From UBA1151 sp963579925 (lineage in GTDB: Bacteria; Chloroflexota; Dehalococcoidia; Lucifugimonadales; Lucifugimonadaceae), in NCBI GenBank assembly GCA_963579925.1, contig CAUZJA010000190.1, forward strand, positions 1 to 5,536: 5,536 bases of DNA, in the 5' to 3' direction. Positions 1 to 5,536 of this stretch are shown here, piece by piece. Every line of letters begins with the position of its first letter. Position 1 is the first letter of the stretch. The translations under genes and the position numbers were made by a program. The notes beneath the pieces are model-generated. The model saw nothing but the letters and a program-made list of their open reading frames with translations. It searched no databases and was not told the DNA's origin.

Positions 1-543
1 GGGTTCGTCCACTCCAGGCTGGAGTTCCTCTACCAATTGCCAGCAGGCGATGGGCCGCGCGACGGTTCAGTTCAATCCGTAGCGGCAGAACTGGGCCTGA
101 GACGACGTGCACCCACAGATGACATGGCAATCTTCAGGCTCTACTCCGCCTCAACACCCGTCGAAGTTCGGACCCACTCGGGCATGACGTTCGATGAGTG
201 GGCATCCGGAATTGAATCGCCATCCAATTCGGCCCAGGAGTACGTACTTGAAGGCGAAAGTCAGATCGAGGCGTGGATCAGGGTATTCGACTCCGAAACA
301 TCCAGGTACTTCGAGATAATGGTGCATCCTGATTCCCACGGGAGTGTCTTGCCACTGCTTGAGTGCGTGGTCGCGGGATCCGGAAGCAAGACCGTCAAAA
401 CAATGGTGCATGAGTACGCAATATCTACGATCACAGCGCTGGAATTGAAGGGCTTCGAGGATGCCGGAACGTACCACTCACTGGTGCGGACAATGGCCAA
501 GCGCGTCGAACAACTCGCAGCCAATGTCGTCACGATCAACTAA
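1..543 (+). CDS. GNAT-like (acetyltransferase-fold) protein, 3' part; 5' end outside window
   Basis: The reading frame is open from the first base to a TAA at 541-543 (180 codons), so this is most likely the C-terminal part of a longer gene. A TTG at 37 could serve as a start, but I see no convincing ribosome binding site for it. Counting from base 1, residues 44-62 contain a segment (MAIFRLYSASTPVEVR) followed by a Met-Thr-Phe-Asp-Glu-Trp stretch. After it comes a beta-rich region (EAWIRVFD, then FEIMVHPD) and a final segment resembling the last helix and strand of GNAT folds (VHEYAISTITALELKGFE, then YHSLVRTMAKRV). From memory, such proteins in Chloroflexota are annotated as GNAT-family or hypothetical. 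I see no clear acetyl-CoA-binding Q/R-x-x-G-x-G/A loop, so catalytic activity is doubtful and the substrate is unknown. It lies 24 nt upstream of the ATPase gene, in the same direction. Confidence 0.6.
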   Translation, partial: GFVHSRLEFLYQLPAGDGPRDGSVQSVAAELGLRRRAPTDDMAIFRLYSASTPVEVRTHSGMTFDEWASGIESPSNSAQEYVLEGESQIEAWIRVFDSETSRYFEIMVHPDSHGSVLPLLECVVAGSGSKTVKTMVHEYAISTITALELKGFEDAGTYHSLVRTMAKRVEQLAANVVTIN

Positions 544-555
544 AGGTGGGATAAT
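527..555 (+). promoter_or_regulatory. Possible sigma70-like promoter before the ATPase gene
   Basis: TCGTCA at 527-532 matches the -35 consensus TTGACA at four of six positions. GATAAT at 550-555 matches the -10 consensus TATAAT at five of six, and the spacer is 17 bp. Transcription would begin near 561-563, only about 5-7 nt before the ATG at 568, giving an almost leaderless mRNA. The site overlaps the end of the upstream coding region. Matches this good arise by chance, so this is a suggestion only. Confidence 0.3.
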
Positions 556-567
556 TACCGATAGCAC

Positions 568-2253
568 ATGACCCAATTAGCAGATTCAACAGACACAGAC
601 TCACCAGAAACATCTAACGAATCATCCGACGACAATCGAATCGTCGATGATCTCCAGACGCTGGTTTCCACGGTTCCTGAACATATCCAGACAGCAATCC
701 GTTCGCTCGGTGACCTGAACGGAATACTGGAAGTTGTTCTTGATCTTGGACGCTTGCCAGAAGTGCGGTTCCCTGGCCGACAGATTCATCTCGATACCGA
801 AGCAGTAACGAGTGAGGACATCGACCACGTAGTTGAACGCGTCGGTAATTTTGGTGATGACAACCGCGCCGGTATTGAGCGAACACTCCACCGGATATCC
901 GTAATTCGGAACCGCATAGGCAAGCCTGTGGGTCTCACTCTCCGCTTTGGGCGGGCCATATTTGGAACAATCAAAGTTATCGAAGACTTTGTCTTCAGCG
1001 GTGAGAGCATCCTGCTGATGGGGCGCCCCGGTGTCGGTAAGACGACGATGCTGCGTGAGATTGCCCGCGTGCTTGCAGATGATGCAGCCAAACGCGTAAT
1101 TGTGGTCGATACCTCAAATGAAATCGCAGGCGACGGCGATGTGCCGCATCCGGCCATTGGCAGCGCCCGTCGGATGCAGGTCCCAAGCACCCCGGATCAG
1201 CACAACGTGATGATCGAGGCTGTCGAGAACCACATGCCGGAAGTGATCATCATTGATGAGATGTCCACGGTGGAAGAAGCGCTTGCCGCTCGTACCATCG
1301 CCGAGCGCGGTGTTCAGCTCATCGCTACCGCACACGGCAACACGCTGGAAAACCTGATCTCTAATCCCACACTGTCTGATCTCATTGGCGGCACACAGGC
1401 AGTCACATTGGGTGACGTTGAGGCGCGACGTCGTCGCACCCAAAAGACGGTTATCGAGCGGAAGCAGAAGCCGACGTTCACTGTAATTATCGAGATAAAC
1501 GACTGGAACAACGTTGGCGTGCACCGTGATGTGGCATCCGTTGTGGATGACACGCTGCGAGGCTATGCGACACGGCCTGAGTTGCGCTGGCTTAGCAACA
1601 ATGGTGAGTTGAAGCAGGAAAGTGTGGCTTCCCCGAAGCCTCAGTCCCTCGGATCTGGAGCATCTTCGGAGCGCCGTAAGAAACCAGAAGTAGTTGAACC
1701 CGATCATGTGAAGGAACCACCGGAACAAGCTCGGCCAGATCCAGAGATAACCCGTATCGTCGCATTCGGCATTCCTCGCCCGCTAATGCAGGATGAGGCC
1801 GACGGTATCGGCGCCGCGGTTGAGATGGTTCGGGACCTTGAAGACGCCGACATGCTGGTGACGACGAAGGCGCATTACGGCCGCCGTCCACGGGCCGTGC
1901 GAAACGCCGAGGACAACGGGCTGGCGGTGTACGTCCTCCGCAAAGGCACCACTGAGCAGGTGCGACGATTCTTACGGCGATTTGAGTCCACGCTCACCCC
2001 GGAAGAGAATGAGCCGCCAGAGCCACGCAAGAGCTCTCGTCGTGGCGCGCACAAGAACAGCAACCGCTCCGCCATGCAGGAGACGGAGTCGGCGGTGAAG
2101 AAGATTGAGGATGGCGAGACCAGCGTGGAGTTGGCTCCGCAGTCCGCGTTCGTGCGTCGTTTGCAGCACAGCCTTGCTAACCGCAACAACGTTGGGTCAG
2201 CCAGCGTTGGCACAGAGCCGGAGCGCAGAGTCGTGCTTCGGCGGCGCCGATAG
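568..2253 (+). CDS. Ycf45/SpoIIIAA-like AAA-type ATPase with C-terminal R3H domain
   Basis: This 561-residue, probably cytoplasmic P-loop ATPase belongs to the Ycf45 family of cyanobacteria, plastids and Chloroflexota, which is related to the sporulation ATPase SpoIIIAA. The order of parts is: an acidic, low-complexity N-terminus (1-25); the family N-terminal domain (about 26-135, including EVVLDLGRLPEVRFPG and GIERTLHRISVIRNR); an ATPase core with Walker A GRPGVGKTT at 152-160, a DTSNEIAGDGD block at 181-191, Walker B VIIIDE at 226-231 and TAHGNT at 254-259; a Pro/charge-rich linker (about 345-392); a small alpha/beta domain (about 394-471); a basic linker (475-505); and an R3H domain whose signature is R530-RLQ-H534. 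R3H domains bind single-stranded nucleic acid. The substrate and cellular role of this family are not established. ATG 568 is the first possible start, because the frame has a TAG at 562-564. The only Shine-Dalgarno-like stretch (AGGTGG, 544-549) lies 18 nt upstream, which is unusually far. The stop is a tandem TAG TAG. Confidence 0.93.
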   Translation: MTQLADSTDTDSPETSNESSDDNRIVDDLQTLVSTVPEHIQTAIRSLGDLNGILEVVLDLGRLPEVRFPGRQIHLDTEAVTSEDIDHVVERVGNFGDDNRAGIERTLHRISVIRNRIGKPVGLTLRFGRAIFGTIKVIEDFVFSGESILLMGRPGVGKTTMLREIARVLADDAAKRVIVVDTSNEIAGDGDVPHPAIGSARRMQVPSTPDQHNVMIEAVENHMPEVIIIDEMSTVEEALAARTIAERGVQLIATAHGNTLENLISNPTLSDLIGGTQAVTLGDVEARRRRTQKTVIERKQKPTFTVIIEINDWNNVGVHRDVASVVDDTLRGYATRPELRWLSNNGELKQESVASPKPQSLGSGASSERRKKPEVVEPDHVKEPPEQARPDPEITRIVAFGIPRPLMQDEADGIGAAVEMVRDLEDADMLVTTKAHYGRRPRAVRNAEDNGLAVYVLRKGTTEQVRRFLRRFESTLTPEENEPPEPRKSSRRGAHKNSNRSAMQETESAVKKIEDGETSVELAPQSAFVRRLQHSLANRNNVGSASVGTEPERRVVLRRRR

Positions 2254-2265
2254 TAGTCGCATCAG

Positions 2266-2901
2266 ATGAGCCCATTTATCACCCTTGAGGGTGGCGACGG
2301 CGCGGGAAAGACCACGCAAACCGGGCTACTCGTTGAGCGGCTTCAGATGGCTGGTGTGGATGTACTCCAGGTCAGAGAGCCAGGCGGCACCGCGTTGGGC
2401 GAGGCACTCAGACCGCTGATCAAAGGCGAGATCGACGCATCGCCTCTCTCAGAACTTTTCCTTCTGGAGACGGCTCGGGCGCAGCTTGTAGAGGAAGTGA
2501 TCACGCCAGCACTGGCTGCAGGCAGAACGGTGGTGTCTGATCGCTTCTACGATTCCACGACGGCATATCAAGGGTTCGGACGCGGACTAGATATGCAGAT
2601 AATCCAGGACCTCAACCGTATTGCGAGTGCTGGAATCGCGCCGGATGCGACTATATTGCTGGATCTTGAACCTGGCGCAGCACTGGGTCGTATCGGCTCG
2701 GGTGCTGATCAGCGAAATGACCCGGCTGGGCAACAGCGCTTTGAGTCGCAGCCACTCGAATTTCACGAACGACTCATCGAAGGCTACCGTGCGCTCGCCG
2801 CAGAAGATCCGACGCGCTGGTTCGTGATCGACGCAAGCAGCAGTGTGGACCGGGTCAGCGAGAAGATCTGGGCGGTAGTGTCCACCATAATAAGGATTTA
2901 G
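2266..2901 (+). CDS. tmk: Thymidylate kinase (dTMP kinase)
   Basis: This enzyme phosphorylates dTMP to dTDP with ATP in the cytoplasm, an essential step of dTTP synthesis for both the de novo and salvage routes. At 211 residues it has the usual length for bacterial enzymes. Visible motifs in order are: the P-loop EGGDGAGKTT (8-17); the dTMP-binding REPGGT (37-42); LFLLETARAQ (64-73); the DR[YF]-type signature SDRFYDSTTAYQG (91-103); a LDLEP strand (132-136); a LID region with R142, R150 and R158; and the C-terminal FESQPLEFHERLIEGY (159-174). The P-loop carries no arginine and the LID region has basic residues, as in E. coli-type enzymes. ATG 2266 places the P-loop at the normal distance from the N-terminus. 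It begins 12 nt after the ATPase stop without a recognisable Shine-Dalgarno, so translational coupling to the upstream gene is likely. The next gene starts 3 nt after its stop. Confidence 0.97.
   Translation: MSPFITLEGGDGAGKTTQTGLLVERLQMAGVDVLQVREPGGTALGEALRPLIKGEIDASPLSELFLLETARAQLVEEVITPALAAGRTVVSDRFYDSTTAYQGFGRGLDMQIIQDLNRIASAGIAPDATILLDLEPGAALGRIGSGADQRNDPAGQQRFESQPLEFHERLIEGYRALAAEDPTRWFVIDASSSVDRVSEKIWAVVSTIIRI
2891..2896 (+). promoter_or_regulatory. Ribosome binding site of the PPOX-family gene
   Basis: TAAGGA, inside the last codons of tmk, contains the Shine-Dalgarno core AAGGA and ends 8 nt before the ATG at 2905. It supports that ATG as the start. It is the only well-placed Shine-Dalgarno among the three + strand starts inside the window. 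Confidence 0.6.
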
Positions 2902-2904
2902 CGC

Positions 2905-3342
2905 ATGGGTGATCGACTCGCGTTGTCTGAAATCAATGAGCTGATTGAAGAACGGCATGTGGCCGTTATAACCACGTTGAACCGGGATGGCTCACCTCAT
3001 TCCACGCCCATCTGGTACATGCCAGAGGCGGACAAGCTATGGATTATCACTGATCGAGATTCGCTGAAAATCCGTAACATAAAGCGTGACCCCAGAGTCT
3101 CCATCTTGATCGCCACGGACGGCCCCCCATATCGATGGGTATCGTTCAAAGGCGAGGCCACACTGTGCGATATTGAAACAACTGAGTTGCCTACTCAGAT
3201 GGCAATGCGGTATCTGGGTAAGGTGGGAGGGGCGCGGTATATCGCCAAGTTTGGTCCGCATCCACCGTCAACGGTTATTGGACTGACGCGAAACCGGTCT
3301 GCCTCATGGGCAGACCGGTTTCCTTTTGCCTTCGAAGATTAG
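2905..3342 (+). CDS. PPOX-superfamily split-barrel flavin/F420-binding oxidoreductase-like protein
   Basis: This is a 145-residue soluble protein of the pyridoxamine 5'-phosphate oxidase-like split beta-barrel superfamily. Such small members typically bind FMN or coenzyme F420 as dimers and are often annotated as PPOX-class F420-dependent enzymes. Supporting stretches are AVITTLNRDGSPHSTPIWY (20-38, the first strands, ending in the usual P-x-W/F-Y), LWIITDRDSLKIRNIKRDP (45-63, with K55, R57 and N58 in the cofactor-phosphate position), RVSILI (64-69), and FKGEATL (81-87) for the central barrel strand. The family-like end, with a Ser-Trp pair (S134-W135), is followed by a ten-residue tail (136-145). 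The substrate cannot be told from sequence, and cofactor choice (F420 versus FMN) is inference. It follows tmk by 3 nt. Its last codons contain a terminator-like hairpin, so it is probably the last gene of the unit. Confidence 0.85.
   Translation: MGDRLALSEINELIEERHVAVITTLNRDGSPHSTPIWYMPEADKLWIITDRDSLKIRNIKRDPRVSILIATDGPPYRWVSFKGEATLCDIETTELPTQMAMRYLGKVGGARYIAKFGPHPPSTVIGLTRNRSASWADRFPFAFED
3290..3327 (+). terminator. Intrinsic terminator-like hairpin inside the 3' end of the PPOX gene
   Basis: Bases 3290-3303 (GAAACCGGTCTGCC) pair perfectly with 3309-3322 (GGCAGACCGGTTTC), giving a 14-bp stem with a 5-nt loop (TCATG). The stem is followed by CTTTT, so the RNA is U-rich from the end of the stem onward (TTTCCTTTT). 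The hairpin encodes residues 129-140 of the PPOX-family protein and ends 18 nt before its stop codon. On the opposite strand the stem is followed by GCGTCAG, without a T-run, so strong bidirectional action for the convergent gene is unlikely. Confidence 0.7.
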
Positions 3343-3352
3343 GGCTTGCGAC

Positions 3353-5536
3353 CTATTTTTCGATAATTGTTATCGACTCCATGGCTACACCGGGCTGGCT
3401 TGCAGATCCGGGGTCGCGTTCAGGGATTCCCAGGACCACGTCCATACCCTCAGTGACTTTGCCAAACACGGTGTGAAGTCCATCAAGGTGCGGGGTTGCG
3501 TCAAAAGTGATGAAGAACTGGCTGCCACCGGTGTTTGGGCCTGCGTTGGCCATCGAAAGGACTCCGGGGCCATCGTGCTTACGATCGCTGAACTCATCAG
3601 GGATGTTGTAGCCGGGGCCACCTGAACCAGTGCCGGTAGGGTCGCCGCCCTGCGCCATGAAGCCAGGAATTACCCGATGGAACGTAACGCCGTCATAGTA
3701 GCCGTCTCGTGAAAGCTTCACAAAGTTGTCTACGGTGATCGGTGCGTCCTTTTCGAACAGATCAATGGTGATTTCTCCGCCCGGGATCTTCATCACAGCA
3801 GAGTAATCCTTGGAAACGTCGATGCTCAGGTTGTCAGGCAAGATTGAAAGTTCCTTTGGGTTAAGAATCTCAGTGCTGGCTATCGGCCCCAGGCTATTGC
3901 CTCCGCCCGTAATCAACACATTTCCAGAGTTCAAGATTGTCGTCGTGTACAGCCCTCTTGGGGTGGCAATCAAGCCTAACACTGTCCATTCGTCAGTTTC
4001 AGGACTCCACTGCTCAATCGTCGGATTTGCTCTGGACAGATCACCACCACTTATCACGATCACTTCCCCGGTATCCAACCCAACAATCCCAGGGCCAATG
4101 TGGTCATCGTTCGCGCTCCCAGTCTCCGTCCAGGAGTCGGACGTCGGGTCGTAGATTTCGCTCGTTCGTACGGCTATGCCGTTGTCCGTAATGCCGCCGA
4201 TAATTAGGACGCGGTCATTGGCGATAAGCGATGCAGCGTGAAATGCACTGGATTGCAATCGGTTTGTGGTCTCTGTCCACGTGTCGTTTGGCGGATCATA
4301 AATTTCTGCTGATATCAGGGCTTGGCCATCGGAACCAAGACCGCCTATAACCAAAACACGTCCGTCACCGAGCAATGTCGCGGAATGCACCGCTCGCGCA
4401 GTCTTCATCGGCTCCGCCGCCGCCCATGTATCAGTCGTCGGGTCGAAAATATCTACTGCGTTTACCACTCTGCTTGTGTCACCGCCGCCGACGACGAGCA
4501 CACGCCCATCCATTAGTAGAGTGGCAGTGTGGGATGAGCGAGGCTCTACGACATCTCCAGCATCTGACCACTCGTTTGTTTCGGGGTCGAATATCTCGCT
4601 GGACGCCAGAGGCCCTACTGACGTCGCACCAAGTGTCACCAACACCCGTCCATCTTGAAGTGTCACCGCTTTGTGGAATGTGCGTGCAGTGGTAATGCTT
4701 GGGCCAAGGCTCCATATGCCAGATTCGGGATCATAAAACTCTGAAACAGTTGACGCTCCGGCCACAGAGTCTCCCCCCACAATCATCACGGTGCCATCTT
4801 GAAGCTTGCTGGCGGAGTGTGCTCCTTTGGCGGCAGAAATCGGAAACCCTTTAGCAGTTATGACATCGAAATCTCGGGTATCTACTATCCGGGCAGACGC
4901 ATCTGGCACATCGATTTCGAAGCTTCGTCCAAAGCCGTTGATCTGCATGAGCATGGTTATCGGAGAAACCCCGCCAGCTGAAGGACCAAGCAACACATCA
5001 GCCTGTGGCCAACTGATAATGCCGGTAAGTGAAACTTGCCGAATGACAAGATCGGGAAGTCCTATCCAGTAGGTCAGTTCAATTGTCCCCGGCGAATTTC
5101 CAATCAGCCCTGCAGGTGCGAGCGCAGTTACCTCATATACCTCAACACCGTTGAGGTCCCTGATTTCACCAACTACGGCGTCTGTAAGCAGTGATGCATC
5201 CAGGGTCACAAAGTCGATTACTTCTCCGGCGGGTGTAGATGCCAATGTGGACTCAAACCAGAGACCGGTGCCGGGATCTGTTTCAAACTTTTCGTCGCCG
5301 CGACGGATCTCCTGGGTGACGACTTCAACATTGCGAAGAGTCGCGTTGATAGTTGACCGAAAATCGCCCGGTGAAACGTAATCGCCTTCGATAGCAATTG
5401 GGACGTCCAATGTCAGACCAGATGCTGATGGTCTGAGCTGCATTCGCATCAGGTACTGGTAGCTGCCAGTCTCTTCAGTGCGTTTGAATGCCTCAACCAG
5501 CACATCCAGCGGTGTGTTGTCGTCAACGAACCTGTT
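3353..5536 (-). CDS. Probable exported lipoprotein: LppX/LprG-like domain + kelch propeller + cyclophilin PPIase (5' end outside window)
   Basis: The frame is open from the right edge to a TAG at 3355-3353. A GTG at 5503-5501 is a possible start, but 11 further in-frame codons lie upstream and no signal peptide is visible, so the true N-terminus (probably signal peptide plus lipobox) is outside. Numbering from that GTG, residues 1-205 resemble the LppX/LprAFG lipoprotein fold (LVEAFKRTEETGSYQYLMRM, then EIRRGDEKFETDPGTGLW and LTYWIGLPDLVIRQVSL). Residues 218-550 hold about seven kelch repeats. Residues 567-716 are a full cyclophilin: FHRVIPGFMAQGGD (608-621), MANAGPNTGGSQFFIT (651-666) and HLDGLHTVFG (672-681). 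Catalytic-site equivalents of human CypA are R610 (R55), F615 (F60), Q618 (Q63), N653 (N102), Q662 (Q111), F664 (F113) and H677 (H126); CypA W121 is H672. The expected activity is prolyl cis-trans isomerisation outside the cytoplasm. The propeller's ligand is unknown. Cyclophilin identity is near certain; the lipoprotein call is inference. Confidence 0.9.
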   Translation of the reverse strand, partial: NRFVDDNTPLDVLVEAFKRTEETGSYQYLMRMQLRPSASGLTLDVPIAIEGDYVSPGDFRSTINATLRNVEVVTQEIRRGDEKFETDPGTGLWFESTLASTPAGEVIDFVTLDASLLTDAVVGEIRDLNGVEVYEVTALAPAGLIGNSPGTIELTYWIGLPDLVIRQVSLTGIISWPQADVLLGPSAGGVSPITMLMQINGFGRSFEIDVPDASARIVDTRDFDVITAKGFPISAAKGAHSASKLQDGTVMIVGGDSVAGASTVSEFYDPESGIWSLGPSITTARTFHKAVTLQDGRVLVTLGATSVGPLASSEIFDPETNEWSDAGDVVEPRSSHTATLLMDGRVLVVGGGDTSRVVNAVDIFDPTTDTWAAAEPMKTARAVHSATLLGDGRVLVIGGLGSDGQALISAEIYDPPNDTWTETTNRLQSSAFHAASLIANDRVLIIGGITDNGIAVRTSEIYDPTSDSWTETGSANDDHIGPGIVGLDTGEVIVISGGDLSRANPTIEQWSPETDEWTVLGLIATPRGLYTTTILNSGNVLITGGGNSLGPIASTEILNPKELSILPDNLSIDVSKDYSAVMKIPGGEITIDLFEKDAPITVDNFVKLSRDGYYDGVTFHRVIPGFMAQGGDPTGTGSGGPGYNIPDEFSDRKHDGPGVLSMANAGPNTGGSQFFITFDATPHLDGLHTVFGKVTEGMDVVLGIPERDPGSASQPGVAMESITIIEK
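3854..4852 (-). repeat. Seven kelch repeats within the large - strand gene
   Basis: These are protein-level repeats of about 47 residues, following the pattern H-S/T-A-T-L-L-x-D-G-R-V-L-V-x-G-G, then I-Y/F-D-P, then T-x-x-W. Numbering from the GTG at 5503, the Gly-Gly / aromatic-Asp-Pro / Trp positions are 243-244/257/264, 291-292 (degenerate LG)/305/312, 339-340/353/360, 387-388/402/409, 436-437/451/458, 486-487/499/506 and 533-534/547 (LNP). The seventh unit lacks the final Trp strand. Kelch repeats fold as blades of a beta-propeller, usually a binding platform. The DNA copies are clearly diverged, so this is not a recent tandem duplication. Confidence 0.88.

Noticed and set aside
1114..1728. 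A 204-codon open frame on the - strand opposite the ATPase gene
   Set aside because: It overlaps strongly conserved ATPase core codons, its translation is rich in Cys, Arg and His with no recognisable domain, and it looks like a mirror frame of the real gene.
2251..2256. Tandem TAG TAG stop codons ending the ATPase gene
   Set aside because: A double stop may reduce readthrough but is common by chance, and nothing suggests recoding.
2536..2574. DRF instead of DRY in the thymidylate kinase signature
   Set aside because: Phe is an accepted alternative at this position in the family signature, so it is not a sign of lost function.
3361..3375. Short perfect hairpin CGATAA-TTG-TTATCG at the convergent junction
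   Set aside because: The stem is only 6 bp and AT-rich, with no T-run after it on either strand; it encodes the last residues of the - strand gene, so it is not a convincing terminator.
3488..3490. His at the CypA Trp121 position of the cyclophilin domain
   Set aside because: Replacement of this Trp is common in bacterial cyclophilins and mainly affects cyclosporin binding; the catalytic Arg and its neighbours are present.
3326..3625. A + strand frame of 99 codons opposite the cyclophilin domain
   Set aside because: It lies antisense to highly conserved cyclophilin codons, and its product has no recognisable motif.

Overview
The window looks like an ordinary chromosomal segment of a free-living bacterium with slightly-above-half GC. 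The best guess is a Chloroflexota member of the Dehalococcoidia/SAR202 type. This rests on three family-level resemblances recalled without a search: a Ycf45-type ATPase with a C-terminal R3H domain, a GNAT-like protein of a kind I associate with Chloroflexota, and an LppX/LprG-like lipoprotein domain joined to a secreted-type cyclophilin. I see no mobile element, CRISPR array, tRNA or rRNA. The taxonomic call is inference.

Layout. Four genes run left to right on the + strand with very short gaps (24, 12 and 3 nt), so they probably form one transcription unit. They are the 3' part of a GNAT-like gene (1-543, open at the left edge), a Ycf45/SpoIIIAA-like AAA-type ATPase with an R3H domain (568-2253), thymidylate kinase tmk (2266-2901), and a small FMN/F420-binding split-barrel protein of the pyridoxamine-phosphate-oxidase superfamily (2905-3342). 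A strong hairpin with a T-rich tail lies inside the last codons of the fourth gene and probably ends this unit. A possible promoter just before the ATPase gene overlaps the end of the GNAT-like gene.

The right 40% is one large gene on the - strand (3353-5536, its 5' end outside the window), convergent with the first unit and separated from it by only 10 nt. It encodes at least 727 residues in three parts: an LppX/LprG-like lipoprotein domain, a beta-propeller of about seven kelch repeats, and a complete cyclophilin-type peptidyl-prolyl isomerase. It is probably an exported, lipid-anchored protein. This three-domain fusion is the most unusual item in the window.

How the genes may work together. 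tmk supplies dTDP for DNA synthesis, and the ATPase probably binds single-stranded nucleic acid through its R3H domain. The other two genes of the unit have no evident shared pathway with these. The right-hand gene is separate and concerns the cell envelope. No gene-free stretch exceeds 24 nt.
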